Below are positions 1-12,870 of a stretch of 64,000 bases of DNA, one piece after another (position 1 is the first letter of the stretch; every line of letters begins with the position of its first letter). The notes beneath the pieces are model-generated. The model ran no database searches and was not told the DNA's origin. It saw only the letters and a list, made by a program, of their open reading frames with translations. The stretch spans positions 241,964-305,963 of the forward strand of contig VXBM01000995.1 in assembly GCA_013400155.1 (NCBI GenBank), written 5' to 3'. This DNA comes from Helopsaltes ochotensis. Its lineage: Eukaryota > Chordata > Aves > Passeriformes > Locustellidae. The position numbers were made by a program, and so were the translations under genes.

Positions 1-346
1 CTCTTTACTAGATTTCAGGGTATGTTGGTACTGGATGACTCCACAAAAATGAAGGCAGGTTTAACTCTCAGTTTTTCCTTGCAGGCCACTCTAAAATTAC
101 TGTCTTGACCTCTCAGTCATATCCTGTGCTCATGACGTACAATGAGATGATCTTCCCTTTCTGCAGCTTAAGAAATTTGACATGATGACAATTTGTGCTG
201 AGTTAATTTGTAAACTAGGCTGGATGCACCCTCAGCAAGACATTCTTATTAGGAGCTACCTTGGACTCCTTGAACAAGACACCTGATGTACAAATATATT
301 TCAATGATTTGCACTTATCACTTATTTAACAAAGCAGACATAACAT

Positions 347-480
347 GTGGTTTGGGTTTGGGTTTTGTGTTTTTTTTTGTGGGGTTTTTTTTGTTTAGTT
401 TTGTTTTGGTTTTGGGTTTTTGGTTTTTTTTGTGGGGTTTTTTTGGGTTTTTTTTTGGTTTTGGTTTTGGTTTTTTTTTG
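347..480 (+). repeat. G/T-rich low-complexity tract
   Basis: The tract consists only of runs of T broken by GG or GGG, in the form GGTTTT, GGGTTTTT and similar. It produces a spurious 74-residue frame rich in Phe and Gly. It resembles TTTGGG-type simple sequence that has drifted, not a telomere array, because the unit length is irregular. Confidence 0.85.
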
Positions 481-2562
481 CCTCATGAGTTGCTAAATTA
501 CAGCCACTAATACTTGACTATATTACCTCATCTATCTGAAATCCTCATAATTTGTGTGAATGTGATTAAATAAATCCCTTACCCCTGAGGCTTTTGAATG
601 AGTTTGTTTCATTTTGCTGACTGATAAGGGTTGTCATATTTAATCTAACATCAAAAGTGAGGAGACGAAAAGCAGAAGGAAAAACCCACAATTTTTTTTG
701 AGATTGAATAGAAAATTTGTAAGTTACATGAGTACAAATAATTATGCCTCTTCACAGTTGTTGAGATAGAGATGTGTTTTATTCTTGGGGGATTTTGAGC
801 AAACAGATGCCACACTGGGTGGATTGTTTCAATGGGTGGCCTGGTTCCATGGGAAGTACATGGCCTATAGGTAAAATTGCAGGGAACAAAAACATTAATT
901 GATTCATTTTAATTACAGGATACATCTCTTTCACCATCTTGGCTGTGTTTAACAGTTATTTCTAAGCACTTTAAATCATGGAGCTAGACATATCTTTAAA
1001 AGGATGCAAAGAGAAACTAGGAATTTTCGCCTTTATATTCACAAAATTTTGTTCACTTCATTTCTTGCAGTCATCATTTTTAATTGTGGTTAGTGATGGA
1101 TGATCATAGGATAATAACTATTTAAAGTTAGATTCTCACATGAGGTCACTCTGCATTATTTTGTCATGACAGGGGATTTGAGTTTCCTGCCATTAAAACA
1201 ACTAAAGTGGAACTATCTTACCTCATCAGCTACACCAGGTCAGGGTATGTACGGTAATGTTTCTGAAAACAAAGCAAAATGCACAATCATAGGTAGCCAA
1301 GAGGTTTTTAGTCGAGAAGTACTGAGGTAGGTGATCCAGCTACCTGTTTATACTGCAGTAGCAAAACAGCATAATTTCAACAGAAGACTGGGAGTAGAGA
1401 TTTCTTATCTTGACTGGTGGCTCCTTGCTTTAATGTAATTAATTATTATTATTATGCTAGGACCTAGAAGCTTTTAAAAAAACAGTATCTCAAAATTTCT
1501 CTGAATTATTTGTTGAATTTAATAGTGAAAAACAAGACAGAATAAGCTCAACTGCAATAAACATCATGAACAGTGCAACAACAGCAGATGCCAGTAGTTC
1601 ATTGTGGGAAACATGTGGTGAGGTGACAAAAACTAATTAAAGGACTTGGATGAAGAGAAGGGGAAAAAAGTGAAAGAAAAGATAAAATAAGGAGAGGATA
1701 GAGCAGCAGTTGTAACTAAGGAGAAAAGGAAAGGAGAGCTGTGCCAAACTCGTCACTTTCTCACTACTTCTGAGGGGACTTGCACTTTTGCAGTTATCAC
1801 CCATAGATCTTTCCCCAAGGTGAGTTCTCCAAATCCAATGGTCCCCAAAATGTTGAGGGTTCTGGGGGAGCAAGCTGAACTTTGCCTTGACTGCTTCTCA
1901 TTCATTCTTTTTTCACCCTAATTTTTCTGCTGCTTCTTTTAATTTATCTAATCATGAGTCTCAGTTTCTCCAGGTGTTGAAACAGCATTAACATCTAAGA
2001 TGAAAAGGCTATAAAAATGCTCAATCATTCTTGTTCATGTCAGGCTTTGCAATGAAACTGTTTTCTCACTTGTGACCTGTCAGTGCTTGTTCTTCATAAT
2101 CTTTTAAATGGATCTGTTACTATCAAACTGAGCTCTGAGATGAGCTCAGGAATATACATTATTGGTTTTAAAGAACAGTATCAATGTTTTTAAAATTTTT
2201 GGGGGGGAGGCAGGCCTCTGTGGCTACCAGTGTTGTAACCTTTAGGCTAAAGTATTCATTCTGCAGCTGCTTTTTTCCTGTCTAAGCTTATCTGAAACTG
2301 TAATACAATTAAAATCGAAAAAGAGACCTGGTAATTTTATGATGCGTAAAATTAGGTTCTTTAACTTTTTGAATCCAATACTAATAGTTAAAATCTTCTT
2401 TAGTCTTCTGGCACAAAAGTAAAGTGGTAAAAGTTTTTGAGGTAAAACGTGGCAAAACCTTTCTATCTACAGGAAGTAAACATGCAATCTTCATTCTAAG
2501 CATGCCTGTGACAAGCTTCCTAATTGCCCCTTGAAAATTCATGAAATACATCACTAATTATA

Positions 2563-2588
2563 TAGTGATATATATATATATATCACTA
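2563..2588. repeat. Perfect 26-bp AT palindrome
   Basis: The bases TAGTGATA, an alternating TA core, and TATCACTA form a perfect palindrome with no spacer. It lies between two copies of TCACTAATTATAT (about 2550 and 2583). It most likely arose from TA-dinucleotide expansion between inverted flanks. Confidence 0.85.
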
Positions 2589-2751
2589 ATTATATTATTT
2601 AAAGAAACCCACATTGGAAGGATTTTACCTGGAAATACTTCACAAAGCCTCTTTTCCCACTGCAGATGGGCTCTCTGTTTTTTTGAGCATGATTTTTGGG
2701 TAAGAGAATTTCCCCAATACTAAACTTAAATTATAAATAAAGGAAATTAAA

Positions 2752-2779
2752 AAGTCCTTTAATTAAAGTCCTTTAATTA
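2752..2779. repeat. 14-bp tandem duplication
   Basis: Two exact adjacent copies of AAGTCCTTTAATTA, in a region that also carries AATAAAGGAAA on both sides. Confidence 0.85.
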
Positions 2780-4768
2780 AAAAATAAAGGAAAAAGTCAG
2801 GGATAGCAATAGAGGAGTTATTTTTAGTGCTATGATTGTGGAATTTTTCAGCCAAATATTCCTTGAGTTTGATGTTTTTCCTTTGCTGGCCTCTGAGTAA
2901 CCTCAGACCATGTCTAAATATTTTTTCACTTTTCAATCCAAAATATAGGACTTATGAGAGGAAAAATTTATATGTGATAAACTGAAACTCCTATTAAGTT
3001 TAATAAAGTATGATCTTTTACCACGTGATCTTAAACCACGCCCTTAGCCAACCAATGTTTAAATTCTGCATGTTTTATTATATAGGTTCTGGATTTAGAA
3101 CTTAGTGATGCTTTAATTAAAAAAAAATTAGTAACTTAAAAGAGATGCAGACAACCTATATGAATCCTGTAGTTTATTCAAAATGGTGCCATAATCTTTA
3201 ATTTTCTGAGATCATGATGACTCAGGATCTGTACTGTAAAATCAATATTCAGAAATACATCAGGTTTTAGCATTAAAAAAACTAGAAAATGATGTCATGC
3301 TGGATTTATGGTTTTCATGCATGATGACCATGTATTAGAGATAATTCTCTGCACAAACAAAAACAAAAAAAATAAGAATGAATATAATTCCCTGCTAGAA
3401 TATGATGGTCACCACCATGTCTTTCATGCACTTCATTTTCATTGATCACAGAAACATGATGGAGCTTGAGCCACTGACAGGTCTGTGAAACACTGGAAGT
3501 GGAGGCAAGACCAGCCTAAGATCTGAGCATTGTCCCAGCATCCAGACATGACTTAGAGTGATCAAAACTCTCCTGTGATTTATTGCTGATAAATGAGGAG
3601 CACTATATTTAATTCGCTCCCTATAAATCATTCTTCCATCTTTAGTAATGTTTGGGAGCTGAATCCATTTTTTTTTCATTTTTTTATGCTGTATTTTTTA
3701 TTTTTGTCATTACCATAGTTTTCGTATGAAAAGAGCAAGTTCACTGCTTAGTATACAAACATATATGAGGACATAGTTCTTGATGTACGGTATTTCCATG
3801 CAGGAAACACAGCTTCAGAAGAAACATTAATTTTTTTCATATTGTTAGTTTTCTGCAGAGTCCTGAAAGTGCCCAAAATTTTAAAGGTGCAGATAGTGAA
3901 AACTGCTGGTTTTGTACTGCTTACACCTCTTCTAATACCCTGAAAGTTTTACCTTGCCTTTGACTCTGAATAGTGAGCTTCACTGTTCTTTTGTTGAAAA
4001 GAACATGCTCTTTCACGGTACAAATGTAGAGCCAGACTTGACCTGAAGACTGCTTTTCTTTGTGTATGTGTTTTAAAATGCTCATTATCATCAGTAGTTA
4101 ATAGTCAGGTTTTCTTCATTTAAAGCAGATTTAACTTGTATCATTTTTTGAGTAATGGGCCACTGTGTAATGCTCCAAAACTAACTAACCAGCAAAATTA
4201 TTTTACTCTAGAGAACTAGAAAGACACAATCTAAGGGTTTTGTTTTTTTAAAATAGCATTGTGTCCCTTTCTGCTCATAAAACCAACAACACCTCCAAGA
4301 CCATAACTAAACTGCCTCCACACATCTAGAAACATAAAGACATCAGGCAGGGATGTCAAAACACTAAACCAATAGACTGCCTTTTCTGGGGCTCTCTGAG
4401 GATCTGTGCATATGTAGATTGTGTGGAAAAGGCTGTGAAACTGGGGTCTTGGTCATCATATCTTCCTGGGAACATTCGTCCGGGACACCCATACAGTAAC
4501 ACAGTTTTAAAAAATTGTCCTACCTTGTACTCAAGATCCTCACCTATCCTCACCTATCAAAGAAAAAGATATAGAACTGAACTGTAGTAAATGTGATATT
4601 TTGCATTTTTCTGACTATTATACTCAGAATAACCTTAATGAAAGCTTGAAGAAATAAATTGAACCTATAATGCATGTTTGGCATCAGAATTGAAACAAAG
4701 AAAAAAGCAGACAAACAAAAAGACTGCTACGTTGCGATTTAAAATATCTTCCAAGAAGAACATTGCAT

Positions 4769-4793
4769 GTTGAGGACATTGCATGTCCTCAAC
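4769..4793. repeat. Short perfect inverted repeat
   Basis: GTTGAGGACAT, a 3-nt loop TGC, then ATGTCCTCAAC: a perfect 11-bp stem. The flanking word ACATTGCATGT also occurs twice in direct orientation (starting at 4760 and 4777), so the site combines direct and inverted repetition, as expected from a template-switch event. Confidence 0.85.
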
Positions 4794-7700
4794 TCTGAAG
4801 CATTGTTCTCTCCTATTCCCTATCTTTCCTTTTTAACAGAGCTTGACAATTAGACTAAATTTTCAACTAACTGAGAGTCTTTTGCGATTTATAGACCAAA
4901 GATGCTGTATGCAGAAACCTGGAATAAATGTGCATTATTGATACAGCTGAGTTTCTCATCAATATGTGATGTATTGTATTGTTCAATTAGTAGTTTTGAG
5001 CTGTCAGGTACCAAAATACCTTTAATTTAAATGCAGATGTAATACCTCCCTAAAACAGAATTTGAGCACAGCTTTTGGAAGCTGAGTGTTTCCACATACA
5101 TAAAAACTAAATGACTATGAGTCAATTCACTGAAGGTTATTTATACCTCAGAACTTACTGTCCTAAAAGTGCCTGTCCCATTGGAAATATGATTCAGATG
5201 CCCTGAACTGAAGAAATATTTTCCTTTTTCCTGTGTAAAATATGAAACAAAAGACAACTGAAAACAACCTCATTAAAACAACTCCTTTGTCCTTCTTTGA
5301 CAAAGTAAATTTTAAAGCACATGGCAGTTTCCCTACATAGGTGGTCTATTTTATGGGTTAACCTCTCAATAACCTCTGAGATACACTGTGAGTTATTGAT
5401 GAGTTCTGAGGATTTTTAATCTGTTGAAAATCAGCACATAGTGCAATGAGAGATATCAGGTGTCCAGTCTATTAGAGACTAAATTTCCAAGTGCAAGGAA
5501 TTCCTTTCAAAAATATTTCTTGTCCTTGGCCACTTCTACCTATGCTCAGGCTAGATGAATGTGTTAATCAGGATGACCCCTCCCTGAGGGGCTGTGTTCC
5601 ATTAATTGTTTGGGAAGACAAGAAATTGTTTTTCATGAACTGTTGCAGGGAGTTGATGTCATTGTTGTGCCCATGTGGGATATTTAGGTATGCTCTAGGG
5701 ATGACTACTATCTTTTCATGTTTAGTAGTCCTAGGGCTTTTTACCATCCTTTGATTATAGGCTGAATATCTTTGCATGTATGAAGGCAGGCAAAAGAAGC
5801 TTTTTAGTGAGGAAAAATGGATACTGTGGGCCAGACCCTCAGATGGCATAAATCATGCCTGCTCTGTCAAAGCCACTAGAGACATACCAGCTACTTCACA
5901 GAGGAAGCAGCCATGTGTTCTTTGTGACTTTCTTTTTTGGAAGCATCTTTATAGAGTTACAAATGTGTTTCATATCCTTGGTCCTGGGAGGAGAACAAGC
6001 CAACAGTTGACTATATTCCAGCTTTCTAAATGCAGTAATTTAATGATGCCCGTTAATCAGTCAGCTAACTTGCATGGAAAGCCTTTACTAATGAGAAAAT
6101 AGAACTTTTAGTTGTTACTGTTAGACAAAATTATTTTTTTTAAATATAATTGGTGTCATTTTTTTCAGTGCCAAGTAAAAGCAGAGGCATTTTTCACCCT
6201 TTAAATTTTCCAAACTGTCACTACCCATAGTCTGAGACACTTGTGAGAGAGGAGTTGAACTGCTTCAGGGTTTAATGTGGTCTCTGTGAGGGTTGGGTCT
6301 GTCATTGCCCAGTATTGTAATTTCATTAGTTTATACAAAATGGTTGGGTTGGTACAAGTTGCTTGCACACACTTATATTCCTACTACCTACACAGGAAAA
6401 CAATTTTTAATAACAGATAGCAAAAAACAGGATGGAAATGTTCTTCCTTGACCTGGTGCCACATGGCTGCATCAGCCCATTTAGGGGTGAGCCAGGGGCA
6501 GTCTTTCATCAGTCTGATATACCTACAGTTGACTGGAACACAGAAATACTGCCAGATTAGCAATAAAAGGGAGGAAAAGATATCCCTGAAGGTATGCTTC
6601 TCAAATTTGTTTTCCCGAGACTTATTAAATAGGCCAGGGAGGACCATTATATCACCCCATCTCACCTTTTGTACATCACAGGCCATTAAAACTTCACTTA
6701 GCTACCCCTATACATAGTCCCAAAGCTGCCAGAGGGTTGAAACATTTCTGCAGCCTGAAAGCAGCAAGGGCATCCAGAAAAGGGACTGGAAGGACCATGG
6801 TTGTGTTGATACCTGAAGCTCTAGACTTTGCAGTCTACTACATTTGTGGAAGGTTAGTCCAGACCTAGTCTCAGGAGAAGAACCAAATCCACATTGCAAA
6901 ATAAAGTTTAAAAAACCCTGAAAACATGAACCTGTTAATCCTTGTTAATCTAATATCACGAGAAATTCTCTCTTGATCTCTATGGACATGAATATGCTCT
7001 AGGAGAGTGCCTGGGGAAAATGCTGTACTATAACAGACCTGTAGGGTATCTACTTGAAGCAATTGAATTTCCACCATATGGGGAAGCATGCCTGGACCAT
7101 CAGGCTGTCTTTGCCAAAGATTAATAACATCTCTGTAGTGTGAGCCATAGGTCTGGAATAACCCTTTTGCACTCAAGTGACGCTCCAGCTCTTCCCCAGG
7201 ACAACTGTCAGTGTGGTTGTACTATGAACCACTGTATCATAGATGTATGTGTGTACCATGTGAAAGACAGAAACATGATTAGGATCTGAAACCCCACGAA
7301 AGAAGTCTCCTGTGCTCTGGTTTAAACTCAGGAAGAGTGAGTTTATGAGCCTGTGTGCTGTCTGGGACAGTGACGTGTTATATATGTTCTTGCCTGCTTT
7401 CTTTCCTTCCCTTGCACCCTGATGGTTTTGCAACCAGATCTGAATATTCCCATCAAGCTGTCAGCCAAGATGAAAATACTGATATTATATGGGACTGTGT
7501 AGTTACATAGATGAAGACATAAAACTCAGAAATGAAATAGAAAAAAAAAAAGGAACTTCAAACAACATGACCTTTAATCACAACATCTTAATTACAGAAA
7601 TACAGAAATTTAAAATGCCATGACCAACACAAATCTGGACAAATCTTCTTTGAAAGCAATTGTATAGTGAAACAATGACCACTACATATTGATAAATTAT

Positions 7701-9389
7701 TGCCAAGCCTTAGGCTGCTAAAACAAAATAGAGAAAAATGGATATTGCACAGCTGTGTAGTAAGCTGATCTGGGTGAGATGGAGCTCATGGGAGATGATC
7801 AGCTGGTAAAGTAAATATAGTGACCCTTGTTTGAGCCCTGCTTCTTTTTTCAGACAACAGCACTCAGTGACTACACCACAGACTTTCATGTATATGGGGT
7901 CAGATTGTCTTGTTTCCTGCTCTACTCATCACATTTTATACTTACACTAATAGTACCTGACACTATGTGCCCTTCATAATCAAGTACATAACCCTAAATT
8001 TTAAACACCAGATATTGTTTTTAATGTTGCCTGATTCAGTATTTAACACTGCTAAATGTGAACTTCTGTTTGTAAAACATTTTCCCACACGGGGGAAAAA
8101 AAATATACACGCCCAATATGCCTCTTGTTGTTTCACATCACACTGTAAATATGCCCATTAGGCATATTATTTGAATTTTGAATTTTAGCTCTCAAAAGTA
8201 TGTAAAATAGTAATTAATTAAGGTGGCTATTTCTTGTAATATAGATAACTAAAGGCTATTAAAGTATCTGTAATAGGATAAGACAGTTGCATAACATTGA
8301 AAGCTAAGACAGCTCTCTATAACACTAATGAATAAATGCCAACCATTTACAAAAGACACAATTATTGAGGGTTAACAGCTATGAAATTAATGATGCTTGT
8401 TAATCTCTAGGTAAGGTTTAATAATCACTTGGTAGTTATTTAATTCACAATAACTCTCCACATGAAATCTAAATGAAGGGTTGTGTTCCCTATTTGGTAT
8501 TTGTATCTTTAACCGTGCCACTGGGAGTTGGGTAGATAGTCTTGTTCTTAGCATTGAGACCATATAATCTGAATAGGAACCTTAATTAAATATTACCAAA
8601 TGTATTTTAGTTGGCAGTAGAAGGGGAAAGACAAAGTCTTGGACCTGAACAGAAGCTTCAGATCTACTGGCAATGCTCAGGGGGAGGAAGGGCTGTGATT
8701 CATGCTTGATTTGTTTTGTTGGAATGACGCACAGCAGCTAAGTTTAGATATCTGCAGCTTGGGCCAAACTTTAAAAAAAGTTGGGGAGTGGAGCAGAGCA
8801 AGACAGAGTGAGAGAGAAATCAGTCAGCAGCTTCAGTGTCTTTCTGTTACATGAGTGCTACTACTTAACCATTCATTGTGGCTGTGAGTAGTTTCTGGTT
8901 GCAGATTGAATTTCCCTTTCTCATCCATTGACATGCGAAATGGTCAGCAGTAATATTAACTGGGTGAGCATTATTTCTTTTTAATTAAAGAGTAGATAGA
9001 ATTTAAAAATTGGATATAAAGCCTAGCATCTTCATTTAAACAACTTTGTGTTTGGAAATCTCTTTCCCCTTCTTTGATTACCAATTCAAGCTTCAATTTT
9101 GGTAGAAATAGTAAAGCAGCAGGATCATGGTTGAGCACAATATTTATGCCAATACTGTTGTACTCTTGGCTATGCCAAAATATTTAAGTACTGCTGTTTT
9201 TACTCCAACATTTCCAAGTCATACTGCAATCAAGAAACAGATTGTGGAAACGGGAAATGGATTCCGCACTGTTTCTTGCATTATCAGTTTACCAGTTCAG
9301 CTTGCTCTGGTAGTACCTATTAAAGGTAGGAGAGGTATTGCAAAGTGAAGAATGTAAAGTTTGGCTTTCTGACCTCATAGAGGTGAGAA

Positions 9390-9429
9390 AGTGAGGGAAA
9401 TTAAATTTCCAGTGAGGGAAATTAAATTT
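9390..9429. repeat. 21-bp tandem duplication (1.9 copies)
   Basis: AGTGAGGGAAATTAAATTT occurs twice with a 21-bp period. The copies are identical over 19 bases. Confidence 0.85.
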
Positions 9430-9791
9430 GTCATTTTGTTGAGTTGCCTAATAACACAACTGAAAACAAGGAATCCTAAAACCCCAACACTCAATATTTT
9501 TAAGGCTTCTCTCATTTTATATGTGTTGAAAAACTCTAGCATAGATTCATTTCAATTATTGTATTACTCTTTTATTGTTATAGTACACCAAAAATATATT
9601 ACTCAAAAGTAAACAAGTATGTCACTGAATGTGAGTACAAGTAACAAATCAACTTACCTCTCCGTAGTTCTTTATCTGGTAAGGGAAGTCTTTATAAGTT
9701 TTCCTTTCTTATGTCTTATTGATCTTTTATAACATGAACAACAACAAAAAGCTGAATTATTTAAATTAATCAGTGATTAATTTCTGAAACA

Positions 9792-10350
9792 TGTTGTGGT
9801 TTAAGACCAGCTGGAAATTAAGCTTCTTGGTCAACCCTTTTCTCTTCTTACTTCAACAGAGTGGAATGAGAAGAAAAATCAAAGTCAAACTTGTAGATTA
9901 CAGTAAGAACAGTTTTATAATTGAAAATAAAGTAAAAGTACAGTAATAATTGTAAACTATGATAGCATATAATAGTGATGATAATAAAAAGGGAAAAAAT
10001 AAGTAAGCACAATGCAATTGCTCACCACCCACTGACTGATGCCAGACTCCCCTTCCCAAACCCAGATTGACCCCTTCTGGGTACCCCTCCCAGTTATACA
10101 CTGGGCATGACATTTTATGGTATATCCTTTTGGACTGTTCAGGTAACCTGGCTGTGCCCAGTTTCTTTCGTTCACCTTCTCACTGGCAGAGCATGAGACA
10201 AGGAAAAGTCCTTTATTTAGGACAAACACAGCCTAGCTAAAAACGTAAACATCAGTGCATTACCAATACCATTCTCATTCTGAATGCAAAACACAGAACT
10301 GTAAGAGCTACTGAGAAGAAATTAACTTTCTCCTAGCTGAAACCAGAGTA
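9792..10350 (-). mobile_element. Solo LTR of an endogenous retrovirus (LTR-A, full length)
   Basis: On the minus strand it opens with a degraded form of TGTCCTGGTTTCAGCTGG followed by ATAGAGTTAATT-like sequence, and closes with CTTAAACCACAACA, so it has the retroviral TG...CA ends. A TATA-like GTATAACTGG lies mid-element (complement of about 10089-10111). Clear homology to 44493-44847 is visible by eye: both contain CAATTGCTCA followed by CCTACTGACTGATGCC or a near match. The start also matches 33952 and 56220. About 560 bp is a usual size for this avian LTR type, which I recall as ERVL-like. I see no internal retroviral sequence beside it, so it is a solo LTR. Target duplications are not clear. 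The open frames at 9898-10229 lie inside it and are not genes. Confidence 0.8.
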
Positions 10351-12130
10351 TTTTGTCACAGTGAATTTTGTAAGAACACATGAATATACAGCAAAGAGTT
10401 GTATTGTTAAGCAAGGTAAACTAGTCACCATTTTGAGAAATTACGGAACAGAATAAAGAATTAGTGACTTTTTTGCCAACATGAGAAAAAAAAATTTTGG
10501 TAGAGTAAGAAAAACTGTACTATCCAGGCACACACTATACTCATCTCTCTTTTCCACTGCCAAAATTCCACTCAAAACAATTTCCAATTACTTTGTTTTG
10601 GCTTTCTGCTAAATGGTAAACCGAAAACCCAATAAAACTGCTCTTTTGTGTAATAAAATCTCTGCCAGAAGCAAAAATGTGAAAAGTAGATGAAATTAGC
10701 AAGTAGTCTTAGTAATTAAGAAAAAGGAATAAAAATACCCTAGAGAAAATTGCTAAATTATTCCAGGTTAATAAGAAAGGCACACCCTTTTAATTTTATT
10801 TCTTAAACTTTGGAATGAAATGCTGCTAGAGCTCTTTCAGAAATAAATATGAAACTTCAGTAAACTAATGGCAGAGTATTTGAGAAATGCAGGTGAAAAT
10901 TTCTTCTAAATAGCTTTCAAAAATAATAGTGGATATTTTTTTTGTAAACAGCTAAGTGTCAAAGTATTTTTTGATATTATGATTTTTTAATTGGCCTTTG
11001 TGGAAGTAGTTTTTTTGTGATGTTCCTTCAGAAATTTTCCTCTGAAAAGAGTGAAATATTTTGCCCAGTAAATCAAACCCATCTTCCTAGTACTGTAACA
11101 GATAACATTAATTTATTTTATAGCTGGAGAAATTAATTTAGCTGGGATGGTCATCCAGCAATCCTGTGTTCAAACTAGGTGTAATTCTTTTTTCATAATA
11201 TCATTAACTCTAGACTACAGTGACTTGACAGTTCATTCCTATATTGTTATTGCTTGATTATGAAGTAAGAAAATATAAGTAGTGCTTGACAATTTTCCAT
11301 GTGATCTCTGTAGTAAGAAATATGCTAGAAGGAAAAGGTGTATTAAGAAACATTATTCATTAACATTGAAATCAACAGAGAAAAAAATGCAACATGCAAA
11401 ATTCTTTTAGATAATGTTACTCCACTGCAAATATTCTAGTGTTTCCTGTGCCAGTCATCATCATCCTGTTACTGAGTTTGACAGTATCCCAGGAACTATA
11501 TTTTTCACAGAGAACTTCTTAAAAAATTCAGCAATAAAGCAGATTCAATAGTGTTGCCTGCCATAATTTTACCTTCTTGGGATTTTGGTTTGTTTTGTTG
11601 TTTTTTTTTTGACCTCCAGTCATATTGGTTAAAGAAACTACAGAAAAAAATCTGGCCTTTAATTGTATTTGACTTATTCTGACCATTTGAGAATAACCTG
11701 GAACAATAAGCAGGATATGGCAAAATCTGAAGAAAAAATGGAATCATTTAGAAATATATTACCAGTGCCTTCCTTTCCTTTCCTTATTGAAAGAGAATTT
11801 AAGTGCAGATTATCTATTTTAATGAATCTGCTATATCTAGAGGCCAGTTTAGAGCTCAGAAACACACAAATACAGGTTTTGAGGATATATTTTTGAATAC
11901 TAGAATTTTAATAAGCTATCATTTGGCTCTTTTTATCACTAGTGTACCATGCAAAGCATTTATTTGGTGAGGCATCAGACACAATAGATATATAAGAGGC
12001 ATAAAATGTGCCCTGGTTGGTTAAGGTTGGCTTTTTCACTCCTACAGATTTTTTTTGTGATTTCTAGCATTTAATAAGTGAAATATTTCTTATTTGAGAT
12101 GCTGATATTAACACTTTCCTGTTTTTGAAG
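10351..12130. other. Unassigned AT-rich DNA
   Basis: No repeat family, gene or RNA recognised. Overlapping short frames at 11505-11896 on both strands look like chance. A T/G-rich run sits near 11580-11612. Confidence 0.6.
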
Positions 12131-12870
12131 ATCATGCAATCATATAATGATTTGGAGTGTAAGGGACCTTCAAAGGTCTTCTAGTCCAAACCCCACTGCC
12201 CTGGGTAGGGACAGCTTCTACTAGACAAGGTTTCTCCAAATCCCATCCAGCCTGGCCTGGAACACTTCCTGAACTGGGCATCCAGAACTTCTCTGTGCCA
12301 GTGCCTCACCACCCTCACAGTAAAGAATTCCTTCATAGTCTAATTTAAAATTCTCTTCTAGTTTAAAACAGTTCCTCTTTTCCCTATCACTATCTACCTA
12401 TATAAAAAGTAGCCCTCCCTCTTTTTTTTATGGGGCCCATTTAAAAGTATAAGATGAACCTAAGTGACACCTCTTCTCCAGGCTGACCACCCCAAGCTTT
12501 CTCAGCCATTCATGGTAGAAATGTTCCAGCCCTCTGATAATTTTTTGGCCCTCCTCTGGACAGATCCATGTTTCGGGACCCCAGAGCTGGATGCAGTTTT
12601 CTTGCTGTCTGCAAGAGCAGACTAAAGATGCAGAATCACCTCCCTTGATGTGCTGGCTTCTTTAGTTGTAGCCAAGGGCAAGGTTAGTTTCTTGGGATGC
12701 AAGTGCAGACTACCAGGTAATGTCTAAATTTTCACCTGCCAGTGTTACCAACTCCCTCCTCACAGGACTGTTCCTAACCCATTCACCTCCCAAAATCTAG
12801 TGATTTGGTGTTTGCCCTGACCCAGGTGCAGGACCTTGGTCCTTCTTGAATTTCATGAGGTTCACATGTG
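12131..12870 (-). mobile_element. CR1 LINE, 5'-truncated 3' end
   Basis: The plus strand shows the reverse complement of the CR1 3' region. It runs from the terminal ATCAT-type repeat at 12131, through AAGGGACCTTCAAAGGTCTT and CTAGTCCAAACCCCACTGCC, then GGCCCTCCTCTGGAC and CCCCAGAGCTGGATGCAG, to CCAGGTGCAGGACCTTGG and TTCATGAGGTTCACATG, where similarity stops. This is the last part of ORF2 (after the polymerase domain) plus the 3' UTR. Truncation at the 5' side is the normal result of incomplete target-primed reverse transcription. Frame is lost many times, so the copy is dead. An open frame at 12797-13207 overlaps its truncated end and is not a gene. Confidence 0.9.

Larger units (their letters stand above)
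1..9389. other. Unassigned AT-rich DNA, no gene recognised
   Basis: This is non-repetitive-looking AT-rich sequence. The open frames here are short, occur on both strands over the same bases, and contain no recognisable domain. I see no CR1 or LTR similarity. Small repeats inside it are listed separately. The segments at 5491-6102 and 6384-7433 are a little more open than their surroundings, but nothing in their translations resembles a known protein, so I assign no function. Confidence 0.6.

Noticed and set aside
347..480. Interstitial telomere array
   Set aside because: Unit lengths are irregular, with no run of TTAGGG.
286..510. Phe/Gly-rich 74-residue membrane-like peptide
   Set aside because: Produced by the G/T-rich low-complexity tract.
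5491..6102. Overlapping frames of 87, 93 and 108 codons
   Set aside because: Open on both strands over the same bases, with no motif, no splice context and no promoter.
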